Source: JAPPHA01 sp963662815 (GTDB taxonomy: Bacteria > Pseudomonadota > Alphaproteobacteria > Rhodobacterales > Rhodobacteraceae). From it: a stretch of 64,000 nt of DNA. A program made the position numbers and the translations under genes. How positions within the stretch are numbered: the first letter of the stretch is position 1; each line of letters begins with the position of its first letter. Positions 46,901-53,185 of the stretch are shown here, one piece after another. The stretch is from the NCBI GenBank assembly GCA_963662815.2, contig CAXXWA010000020.1, positions 1-64,000 on the forward strand, given 5' to 3'. The notes below the pieces were generated by a model. It searched no databases. It was not told the DNA's origin and saw only the letters and a program-made list of their open reading frames with translations.

Positions 46901-48255
46901 TCGACCAGGATGTGAACGTTGGTTCCGGATATGCCGAACGAGTTCACGCCGGCAAGGCGCGGTCGCCCGTCCCGGGTCGGCAGGTCCATCTGGGACGAGG
47001 TCACCTGCAGCGGCAGCTTGCTCCAGTCCAGGCTCGGGTTGGGGTTCCTGAAATGCAGGTGCTTCGGGATCACGCCGCGCTGCATCACCAGCACGGCCTT
47101 GATCAGGCCCGCAATTCCGGCAGCCGATTCCAGATGTCCGAGGTTGGTTTTAACGGAACCGACAAGCAGGGGCTGGCTGGCCTCGCGATCCCTGCCATAG
47201 ACCCTGGCGACCGCGTTGATTTCGATCGGATCCCCGACCGCCGTTCCGGTGCCGTGCGCTTCCAGGTAGTCAACTTCCGAGGCCGAAACTCCCGCCTGCG
47301 ACAACGCTGCTTCGATCACCCGTTCGAGCGCAGGTTCGTGCGGTACGGTCAGTCCGACGCTGGCACCGCCATGGTTGACCGCGGCGCCCCGGATCACTCC
47401 CCATATCCGGTCGCCGTCGGCTTCCGCATCGCGCAGGCGCTTCAGGACCACGGCACCACAGCCCTCGCCGCGCACGTAGCCGTTAGCAGAGGAGTCAAAC
47501 GCCTTGCACTGCCCGTCCGGGGACAACATCATCGAATCGGCGCGCAGTTCGAAAATGCGGCTGTTCAGGATGGCCTGAACTCCGCCTGCGATCGCCAGGT
47601 CCGCCTTCCCCTGCTGGAGATCCGCTACGGCGTCGTGCACCGAAACCAGCGACGACGCGCAGGCGGCGTCCACGGCTTTCGCGGGGCCCATGAATCCCAG
47701 CACGAAGGAAACCCTTCCGCTCGTGCCGTTCAGGTTGGTGCCGCTCAGGGCGTACAGGGACTCCGCTGCCTCCCCGGGCCTCTCCGAGTCCACGACGAGC
47801 ATCCTGTACTCGTCGTTGCTGATGCCGGTATACACGCCCGTCAGGCTCTCCCTGAGCCGGTCCGGGTCCATGCCTGCGTCTTCGAGCGCCTGCCAGCTCG
47901 TCTCCAGCATCATCCGCTGCTGGGGGTCGAGCAGTTCGGCCTCGACCGGCGATATCCGGAAGAACCCCGCGTCGAACTGATCGATGTCGTCTACGTAGGC
48001 GCAGTAACGGCAAGCGCCCTGCAGGTTCCGGGGATCCTCGAACAATTCTCCAAGGCGGTTCGGGCCCGAGCGCGGCGCACCGTCCGTCACGGCGTTGCCG
48101 CCGGTTTCAAGAAGGCGCCAGAAGGAGCGAATGTCGGGCGCGCCGGGAAAACGGCACGCCATGCCCACGATTGCTATTGGCTCCGCGCGCCGGAACGTCT
48201 CTTCGGATTGATTGCCGTCCTTCACCTTGTACTCCGCGAACTTGTCGAGTTGCAT
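37909..48255 (-). CDS. Type I polyketide synthase: KS-AT-DH-cMT-ER-KR-ACP-KS-AT(degenerate)
   Basis: A single open frame of about 3448 residues. Module 1: KS (about 25-450; Cys in DAACASSL, His in EAHGTGT, NLGHLESAAG), AT (about 560-900; GQGSQW, GHSVGE near 680, RAFHS near 785, malonyl-type), DH (about 955-1240; DHRVFERVIAPG and LDGCFQ), C-methyltransferase (VIEVGAGTGSA near 1495), ER (GAGGVGLAAIQ near 2038), KR (GGLGGIG near 2228; GQANHASANAF near 2367, His where Tyr is usual) and ACP (LGMDSLMA near 2528). A Pro-rich linker (about 2575-2635) leads to KS2 (MTCAASL near 2805, HGTGS near 2940) and a shortened AT2 whose nucleophile site reads CAGGVGQI. It ends at YPFQRRSFW with no ACP or TE. Start at 48255 (MQLDKFAEY) follows GGAG by 14 bases; ATG 48300 is an alternative. 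Expected chemistry: methylated, fully reduced chain. Confidence 0.95.
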   Translation of the reverse strand: MQLDKFAEYKVKDGNQSEETFRRAEPIAIVGMACRFPGAPDIRSFWRLLETGGNAVTDGAPRSGPNRLGELFEDPRNLQGACRYCAYVDDIDQFDAGFFRISPVEAELLDPQQRMMLETSWQALEDAGMDPDRLRESLTGVYTGISNDEYRMLVVDSERPGEAAESLYALSGTNLNGTSGRVSFVLGFMGPAKAVDAACASSLVSVHDAVADLQQGKADLAIAGGVQAILNSRIFELRADSMMLSPDGQCKAFDSSANGYVRGEGCGAVVLKRLRDAEADGDRIWGVIRGAAVNHGGASVGLTVPHEPALERVIEAALSQAGVSASEVDYLEAHGTGTAVGDPIEINAVARVYGRDREASQPLLVGSVKTNLGHLESAAGIAGLIKAVLVMQRGVIPKHLHFRNPNPSLDWSKLPLQVTSSQMDLPTRDGRPRLAGVNSFGISGTNVHILVEEYPAPATAENAGRQVVGSGRTVAVPPPAVAVDSARREQACREREVRLLPLSGKSAPALRELAERYLSWLDEQAGEFPAEDGPPGQVLADMAWTASVGRSHFGCRAGLVFDGVGRLQEQLRTLAKADLQAPPRAAATVAFAYTGQGSQWAGMGRDLYDFEPAARTVFDRCEEVFIEERGTSLLDVMFGRAGEGQLGDTAWEQPALYALQCALTAQWSSVGIRPDVVLGHSVGEIAAAQAAGVFSLEDGMRFACTRGALMSATEPGAMAAVFASPAQVAAALQAANAESIGAGVNIAADNGLHQVVSGPVAGVEALSRRLESEGIRVRRLNTARAFHSALVEPALDALQASLDRVAIHPPELTVVSNVTGQAVDRGRLLDGAYWRRHAREPVAFASGARTLADLGVDAILEVGPRSVLAPMASSAWPESAPAPAVLSSILPAPTDSPAGEGSFPDAVAGAYRSGLPIRFEGLFAGETRHRISVPGYPFQRESYWLRAPRQKRSSEGHPLLGLRRESASGEITYETELFPADPEWLNDHRVFERVIAPGALYGTMAASASLAATSGPLAVEDMQLHSPLVFAEEAQGGEAASNGRRVQLLISDSGDGAGQGRLQILSKGPAETEWTLHAECRLAGGAGAPGAGERVDLERLKDRLSPVDASVLYQARASTGIDLGASFRTLGNLWARQGEALGEVSLREGPGRNSPEIHPLVLDGCFQVVAAARIQGSAEDETTYLPFGWERLWLAAGDFPDRVVCHVRMSEPNEDSSAETGGPAEVLSGELRIYDLDGVLIGGLDGYTIKRATRAALFSAIEGVNDLLYEVVWRERSLVPAIIAADFLPEPAVAAGGLMPLADYLEEEGVARARRSALLSDLDRWSRARAIWALERLGWRRSVGEVVEPEDLRRQLGVIDEHKRVFRRMLEMLARSGVLQEDGGRFTVKAGQDDPLPEEVRPDPDSFADHLAELHPHGATEIGLFRRCGASLPEVLRGRMDPLTLLFSSGYPTPGDLYLDAPIARAANRLLRDAVRALVAKLPAGRRLRVIEVGAGTGSATASVLPELPEGQFDYMYTDISAGFFAEAESRFGDGGGCIEYRPLNIENDPVAQGFDAHAYDLIIASNVLHATRYLDETLGHCLTLLSPSGQMVALENLRGQGWMDLTFGQLDGWWRFADDYRPHHALASPDVWRRALEDAGFSASKVLGLDESRPDEMPDRGVIVAKGPAKVSEAPGTWILVADRGGMAADLANGLAARNQTVLVANEGSEYGKTSQAAGVLTAKVDFRRRESWHALLEDLPDDAPFSGVVHLPALDGHGAEASTRDIAHDVRHAGASALALVQGVIDSDRIPAKGIWFVTRGAQALERENQGALAGATLWGFGKAVAREAAHLMPRMIDLDPTVIAPATDLVDELMYPDSDNHIAVRRGSRQVARLVRSENGPERLDLPKDSAWVLTPDPTGIFEKPCVRQLPALPLEGREVRVAVEAAGLNFWDVFRSLGFIEEGNLGREMCGRVVGAGSEVTSVSVGDQVVGLGFGAFAAEMVTHEELVAPAPPEIPVSGLATVPSAFVSAALSYELSGLEADDRVLIHAGAGGVGLAAIQLAQAAGAEVFATASAPKQAYLKSLGVKHVFDSRQTSFGQEILEATNGAGVTVVLNSLTSEGFIDASLSCLAQGGRFVELARRDILSEEEMAAIRPDVAYDILELDVLKKTDPAWVGRVLRDVVARLAAGELKPLIHSRWPLAEAGAALRFMRSARHFGKIVVTAQPLASDRLRADRAYLVTGGLGGIGLAVADWLADLGAGTIVLNGRRPPGEDAQAAMRALEERGVTVRVELADVSDAAAVDEMLARMDEELPPLAGVIHSVGVLSDGALTNQNWDRFETVLWPKVLGAWHLHRATAGRELDLFILFSSRVGVMGNPGQANHASANAFLDQLAGHRRALGLPGQAIAWGAWSEIGEAAEQKDRIERQRSALGGRWFTPQQGIRALDRLVRQDVTTSVVMAMDWSVFEEAVEDRPAFLEDLLSSVSEDGTDAGVSSEDLLSRLANANAEEREGLLVTFLQQELQAVLRLPTAPAPSVGFFDLGMDSLMAVELRNRLNRAFEGKCKVSNTVVFDYPEIQALARHIGSELGDVESEATPQTPPAPEPLPAPERQPGARQVPEPPAQPGARPAPVTQPETKPTPKVEHVPDRPGVATPDQERIAIVGMACRLPGAPDLYSYWRQLKAGAAAVTDGRLDEGPWSGIIGDPKAAEGTNRRGGFIEGLDRFDARFFGIQPIEARKMDPRQRMLLEASWHALEDAGIDPGRLKGSRAGVYAGLGSSEYRDLIAAAGQDDSYLGTAASVAIGRIAFSFGFMGPAVPLDMTCAASLVAMHQAAASLRQGEVDLALAGGVHAILSPSVMRFMREYGMLSRTGLCRTFDADADGFVRGEGCGIVVLKRLKDAEADGDRIWGILQGSAVNQNGAAAALTVPNGTAQESLYEEALAQAGIAPRDLDYLEVHGTGSELGDPIEVRAAAAVYGRERDAERPLLLGTVKTNIGHLESAAGVAGLIKVLLAMKHGVIPKHLHFKTPNPHIDWDEFPVQVTSEETAWPPAPHRQPTAGISAFGISGTNAHLLVEGYKARSGESGQNGVQRSPAGSALSVPFRLPESLGNGELANGVIKPRGVRLLPLSGKSSGATRELADRYLGWLDEHAADISSDAGAAMSFLADMSWTAAIGRSHFEYRAGVVFEDVPTLSEGLARIAAGDGIAKSRRNERPAFVYSGKAGDWTGHGQALNESEPVARAVLEHCDAALRKERGLSLLDAISEKTRNGDEPLLVQASAYALQCAVAAYWSSLGISPGMICAGGVGQIAAAQAAGVFDLETGALLAARRGELTGNDGGDLAPGDVDSFLGGVSLAPVKVPLLDSTSGRMIQPGVAPNMSAWVAGVFRSPESSGAIAKSADLGESTVVEVGCDGGSNHVRTVAQMYEAGLALDLAGLFAGEARRRISVPGYPFQRRSFWFDRI

Positions 48256-49503
48256 GACATCACAACAAACTCCAATAGTGCATGCTCCGGATTTGTCCAT
48301 CCAGAGGCAATCTGACTCTCGAAATTCCCGCTTCGGCTGGCGGCAGCGTTTTCGGACGCCGGGATTTCCTGCCCGTGTTGGCGGCAACTGGCCATCGGCC
48401 GCGGCACCCAAGGCTCGGTCGATTCACGTGAACTGTGTCTCGTCGAACCCGAGTTTCAAGGGAAGACATATTTCCAACCCGATTCCGGGTTGGCGGTCAG
48501 GGCTGCAATTGTTTGGCGAGGGCGTTGTCTGTTGCCTATTGTTTGAGAATTCCTTTCCAGCCCCTGCTCCGCTCCGGAGCGGGCAGAACCAGACGTCTTC
48601 CCCGGGTTTCTCGCGCCTGCTTCCTGGCTTGCTTGCCCCGTCACCGGGTAGTTTAGGCATGAATTCATCCGGAGGCATTGTATACGTTCCAGGTGAAGCG
48701 CGGAATCTGGGAGAACATCTCCATCAGGACCGGCACCACCCGGTCCTGGCCGTGCCAGTCCCCCCGGAGACCGCCGCCGCGTCCGGGAGAGAATTCGGGA
48801 CGCCAGGCACGGAACCCTGACCAAAGGTTCCTTCAGCGCCGCCGCCTGCTTGCCAGCCAGATCCTTCGGCAGGGAAAGCCCGCGACGAGCTTGTTGGGAA
48901 TGGCTGGGCGAACGAGGATGGCACTTTCCAGGATCATGGCGTTGAGCATATCCTGCATACTCATCCTGACGGGGAGCCGGAGGTGCTGCGCACGAAACTG
49001 CGGGACGCGGGATTCGTCAACATGGATGGTTGGATGGTCACGACCGCGGTATCGCTGATGGAACTGGGCAAGGCAGAGGGGTTGACGCGCCTTCCCGGGT
49101 GCCGGTTAGGTCCCTTGCCGCCGGGGACCGGAGACCGCATCTCTCCGGGCGGTTTCGACGACTTCTACTCCCGGCCGGACTGGAGAATGGACGCGGATAG
49201 CCGGGAAGTGGTGTTCGGGAGCGACAATCGCCGATGAATTCCCGAGGTCCGGACTGTCGCCGGATCCGGGGACGTGAGGCCAGGGGGCCGAGATTGCCCG
49301 CAAGTTTCGTTGTCCGCCTGCCCGCGCCGCGTTCTGGGAACCGGGCAAGACCTGTGCAAGGAAGGGGTTCACGGGTGCCGCAGAGTCTCGTTTCGCGGGA
49401 TTGACGGCATTCTTACGGCAAGTCAATTGACCGCAGTGTTCGGGGTGAGCAGTAGTTGCGTCGTCCCCAATTGAATCGGGTGGAAAGCTTGCCGATTTCA
49501 GCG
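48256..49503. other. 1.25-kb stretch between PKS and flavoprotein; one unassigned open frame
   Basis: Contains the PKS upstream region and no recognised gene. On the plus strand an open frame runs from about 48842 to 49237 and includes NGWANEDGTFQDHGVEHIL and LRDAGFVNMDGWMVTTAVSL, which looks more protein-like than the other frames but matches no family I know and has no clear start. It may be a relic. Confidence 0.35.
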
Positions 49504-51255
49504 ATGCCGAGTGTTGACTGGCGGGAAACAGACATTCTGATCCTCGGGACAGGAGGAGCAGGCCTCTTTGCCGCGCTCCACGCGCAGCAAAGGGCTCCGG
49601 AGGGTACAAGAATTGCCATTGCCGCGAAGGGATTGATCGGAAAGTGCGGCTGCACCCGAATGGTCCAGGGCGGCTACAATGTGGCGCTGGGCAAGGGCGA
49701 CACGGTCGAACGCCACTTCATGGACACCATTCACGGCGGAAAATGGCTGCCCGATCAGGACATTGCCTGGCGCCTGTGCAAGATGGCGGTGGTGCGAATT
49801 CGCGAACTCGAGAATGAAATCGGCTGCTTCTTCGACCGGAATCCGGACGGAACGCTGCATCAGAAGCCGTTCGCCGGCCAAACTGCCGACCGCACGGTTC
49901 ACAAGGGCGATCTGACCGGAATCGAAATCATCAACCGGCTGATGGAGCAGGTGCTCGCAAGCCCCGTCGAAAAACTTCCGGAGCATCGCGCGATCGGCCT
50001 GATTCCGGACCGGAACGGCGCGGCCTTGGCCGGCGTCCTGATGATTGACATGCGGACCGGAGGATTCCGGTTCGTTCGCGCCAAATGCGTCTTGCTGGCC
50101 ACCGGCGGCGGACCGACCATGTACCGCTACCACACGCCTTCAGGCGACAAGTCCATGGACGGCCTGACGATGGCGCTACGCGCAGGCCTGCCGCTTCGGG
50201 ACATGGAAATGATACAGTTCCATCCGACCGGGCTTTTGGCGGGCGAGAACTCCCGGATGACCGGCACCGTTCTGGAAGAAGGGCTGCGCGGTGCAGGAGG
50301 CTGGCTGCTCGATCATGCGGGACGGCGCTTCATGTTCGACCATGACGTCGAGGGCGAACGCGCAACGCGGGACATCGTCAGCCGCGCCATCTACGCCGAG
50401 ATGCGCAGGAACAATTCGCCCGGGCAGGAGGGCGTCTTCATTTCGATGGCGCATCTTGGACCCGAAACCGTCGCGCGGCAATTCAGAGGCATGGTCGAGC
50501 GGTGCGCGGATTGCGGCTTCGATCTCGCCGGAGGCAAGGTCAACGTGGTGCCGACCGCGCATTACTGCATGGGCGGGATCGTCGTGGACGTCGACACGCG
50601 GACGGACCTTGAAGGACTGTATGTGGCTGGCGAGGATGCCGGCGGCGCCCATGGCTCGAACCGGCTCGGCGGCAACGGAGTGGCGAACTCGACGGTCTAC
50701 GGCGGGGTCGCAGGCGACGTCATGGCGACCGACGTCATGTCAATGGGCGCGTTGCGGGAACCCGACGAATCGGTCCTCGATTCGGAACTGGAACGCGCCC
50801 GCCAGCCGCTTGAGCGGAAACCCGGCCGCGTATTGCCGCTTCGCAAGGCCTTGCAGGACGCAATGTGGGAGGACGCCGGCGTGGTGCGAACCGAAACCGG
50901 CCTGACACGCTGCCTCGACCGGATTAAGGAAATCTCGGATCGCATGTATGCGGTCGGCGTCGACGCGGACGACCTGGCCTTCAATCTGACATGGCACGGC
51001 TGGCTGGACCTGGCGAACCTCTGCGAAATCTCGGAGGTCATCGTCCGCGCCGCGCTGGCCCGCGACAATTCCCGGGGCGCCCACTTCCGCGAAGACCATC
51101 TCCAACCGGGCGCGCTTGACGAAAGCGACTTCACCGTCGTTCGGAAATCTGGCGAGGGTCTGGAAGTCGGCCGCAAACCCGTTCAGTTTACGATCGTCCG
51201 TCCCGGCGAAACCATTCTCCCCGCCGGCGAACCCGAGACGCTGGTGACCATGTGA
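49504..51255 (+). CDS. Fumarate reductase/succinate dehydrogenase-type flavoprotein subunit
   Basis: A 583-residue FAD enzyme. DILILGTGGAGLFAALHA near residue 10 binds ADP; QFHPTGL near residue 238, the active-site region GERATRDIVSRAIYAE (281-300 or so), PTAHYCMGGI near residue 355 and GGAHGSNRLGGNGVANS near residue 380 match subunit A. In most SdhA/FrdA the FAD is covalently bound to a histidine in an SHT..A.GG motif; here that region is GCTRMVQGGYN, with Cys for His, so FAD is probably non-covalent as in L-aspartate oxidase. The start is uncertain (ATG 49504, or TTG 49489 nearer a GGTGGA site). It overlaps the fumarase alpha gene, and likely pairs with the B-C-D genes at 33.8-35.2 kb. Confidence 0.9.
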   Translation: MPSVDWRETDILILGTGGAGLFAALHAQQRAPEGTRIAIAAKGLIGKCGCTRMVQGGYNVALGKGDTVERHFMDTIHGGKWLPDQDIAWRLCKMAVVRIRELENEIGCFFDRNPDGTLHQKPFAGQTADRTVHKGDLTGIEIINRLMEQVLASPVEKLPEHRAIGLIPDRNGAALAGVLMIDMRTGGFRFVRAKCVLLATGGGPTMYRYHTPSGDKSMDGLTMALRAGLPLRDMEMIQFHPTGLLAGENSRMTGTVLEEGLRGAGGWLLDHAGRRFMFDHDVEGERATRDIVSRAIYAEMRRNNSPGQEGVFISMAHLGPETVARQFRGMVERCADCGFDLAGGKVNVVPTAHYCMGGIVVDVDTRTDLEGLYVAGEDAGGAHGSNRLGGNGVANSTVYGGVAGDVMATDVMSMGALREPDESVLDSELERARQPLERKPGRVLPLRKALQDAMWEDAGVVRTETGLTRCLDRIKEISDRMYAVGVDADDLAFNLTWHGWLDLANLCEISEVIVRAALARDNSRGAHFREDHLQPGALDESDFTVVRKSGEGLEVGRKPVQFTIVRPGETILPAGEPETLVTM

Positions 51256-52211
51256 TGATCAGAACCGAACAGATTCATTCAGCCGCGCGCGACCTGATGG
51301 GCAAGGCAGCCATCGAGATCCCGGAAGACTATCTCGCAGGCCTCGAACGCGCCGCCGCGACCGAGGACGGCAACCTCGCGTCCTTCGTGCTGCAGGCGAT
51401 GCTGGACAATTACGCGGCGGCCAAGGAGGACGGACGCGCGATGTGCGGAGACACCGGCGTGCCGCGCTGGTTCGTCAAGCTCGGAAACGAATCCCGGGTC
51501 GAGGGCGGGATGTGCGCCCTGGAAACAGCGTTGCGCCAGGCGACGGCGGAAGCAACCAACGGCGTGCCCCTCCGCCCGAACCGGGTTCATCCGCTTTGGC
51601 GCACCGATCACAACAACAACGTGGGAATCGGAGCTCCGGAGATCGAGTACGCGTTCGAACCGGAGGGCGACTGGATAGATCTGATTACCGTGCACAAGGG
51701 CGGACTTTTCGGCACCGACTACCGGATGCTGTTTCCTTCGGACGGCATCCAGGGAATTCGGCGCTTCTATCTCGACAGCCTGCTGGCTTTCGGAAAACGC
51801 GGGCTTGCCTGCCAGCCGGCGATCATCGGGATCGGGCTCGGCGGGTCGAAAGACACCTGCATGATCCTCGGAAAACGCGCCTCGACCCTGCGCGTGGTCG
51901 GATCTCGGAATCCGGATTCTCGAATTGCCGAACTGGAGGACGAACTGAAAGAGCTCGGGAATTCGATCTGCATGGGCGCAATGGGTTTTGCCGGAAAGAA
52001 CATGGTCATCGATTGCCATATTGAAGTGGGTTACTGCCACACGGGCGGCCTGCCCATGTCGGTTCACGCCTTCTGCCTGTCCTCGCGTCGCGCGGTAGCC
52101 CGGTTGTTTCCGGGTGGGCAGGTCGAGCATCGCGTCGATCCCGACTGGTTCACGCCTTACCAGCGGCGCGAAACCGTGGACTGGGATTTTCGGACGGAGG
52201 AGGCGGAATGA
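51255..52211 (+). CDS. Class I fumarate hydratase/tartrate dehydratase alpha subunit
   Basis: A 318-residue iron-sulfur hydro-lyase subunit, corresponding to the N-terminal half of single-chain class I fumarases. Cluster ligand regions: MCGDTGVPRWFVKLG near residue 58, LGGSKDTCMIL near residue 197, and HTGGLPMSVHAFCLSSRRA near residue 260. The ATG at 51255 overlaps the flavoprotein stop by one base; the end overlaps the beta gene by four. Physical linkage to a fumarate reductase/succinate dehydrogenase flavoprotein favours fumarase over tartrate dehydratase, interconverting fumarate and malate. Confidence 0.92.
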   Translation: MIRTEQIHSAARDLMGKAAIEIPEDYLAGLERAAATEDGNLASFVLQAMLDNYAAAKEDGRAMCGDTGVPRWFVKLGNESRVEGGMCALETALRQATAEATNGVPLRPNRVHPLWRTDHNNNVGIGAPEIEYAFEPEGDWIDLITVHKGGLFGTDYRMLFPSDGIQGIRRFYLDSLLAFGKRGLACQPAIIGIGLGGSKDTCMILGKRASTLRVVGSRNPDSRIAELEDELKELGNSICMGAMGFAGKNMVIDCHIEVGYCHTGGLPMSVHAFCLSSRRAVARLFPGGQVEHRVDPDWFTPYQRRETVDWDFRTEEAE

Positions 52212-52873
52212 GTCCCCGCCAGTTTCGCCTCTCCACGACGCCGGGCGCAGCCGAGATCGCATCGCTCGACATCGGCGATGTCGTCCATCTGGACGGGCTG
52301 ATGTACACGGCGCGCGAGGGGGTATACCGGCGCGCGCTGGAGGAACGGATTCCCGTTCCGATCGAGTTGCCGCGCAACAGCGCCGCGAACTTCCACTGCT
52401 CGCCCGCCGCGGCGGTTCGGGAGGACGGATCCTACGATATGGGCGCGGTGACGGCGACAGCGTCGTTTCGCTTCTCGAAGTGGCTTCCCGAATGGATGGC
52501 CCTAACCGGCGCCAAGCTGATCATCGGCAAGGGAGGAATGACGTCCAAGGACTACAAGGAATACTTCGTGCCCAATGGCGCAGTCTATCTTTCAACCGTC
52601 GGATACGGGACCGGTGCGCTCCTTGGCCGTGGCGTCGAAAGCGTTGAGGCGGTGCACTGGCGGGAAGAACTTGGCCTCGCACAAGCCATGTGGGTGATTC
52701 GCTGCCGCGGGATGGGGCCCTTCATCGTGGCGTCGAACCTGAACGGGGACTGCCTCTTCGAACGGGAAAACGCCAAGATCGCCGAGAATGTCGCGCGACT
52801 TTACGCGGGAACGAAACCCGCTGTCCTGAAGCGCTTCGGAGAAACCGACGACCGGATCGATGAGGTCATCTGA
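52208..52873 (+). CDS. Class I fumarate hydratase/tartrate dehydratase beta subunit
   Basis: A 221-residue beta subunit (C-terminal swivelling domain of class I fumarase). Recognisable segments: LDIGDVVHLDGLMYTARE near residue 17, FHCSPA near residue 60, IIGKGGMTSKDYKEYF (about 100-116) and AVHWREELGLAQAMWVI near residue 148. Start ATG overlaps the alpha stop. Together the two genes give a heteromeric enzyme. Confidence 0.92.
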   Translation: MSPRQFRLSTTPGAAEIASLDIGDVVHLDGLMYTAREGVYRRALEERIPVPIELPRNSAANFHCSPAAAVREDGSYDMGAVTATASFRFSKWLPEWMALTGAKLIIGKGGMTSKDYKEYFVPNGAVYLSTVGYGTGALLGRGVESVEAVHWREELGLAQAMWVIRCRGMGPFIVASNLNGDCLFERENAKIAENVARLYAGTKPAVLKRFGETDDRIDEVI

Positions 52874-53185
52874 TGGTCCGCGCATCCTCTCTGTTTCCCG
52901 GGGAGATCCGATTGTGCGGTCCGGGCGCCCGCGGCCGCACGCTCGAAGGGCCGGACGGCGCCACCGTTTCTTTGGATGCGACGCCGCGGCCATTGACGGA
53001 AAGGCCGGAGAGTCCCGGAACAAGGCCCCGGTTGCCGGTTCCGTCGTTCCAGACGCCCCTCGCCCTCGCGGCAGCGGCAGCCCGATCGGCACGAACCATC
53101 GGCGCCGACTGCGCGCTTCCGGTTTCGCGCGCTTTGGTGGCATGACAATCCGTGCAATCATCAGGAACGGGAACCAACACTAGAA
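52874..53185. other. 312-bp gap without a recognisable gene
   Basis: Between fumarase beta and the ThDP enzyme, both plus strand. Open frames on either strand lack domain character. Confidence 0.4.

Noticed and set aside
37909..48255. Trans-AT type PKS
   Set aside because: Module 1 contains an AT with intact GQGSQ, GHSVGE and AFHS motifs, so loading in cis is expected; only the second AT is dead.
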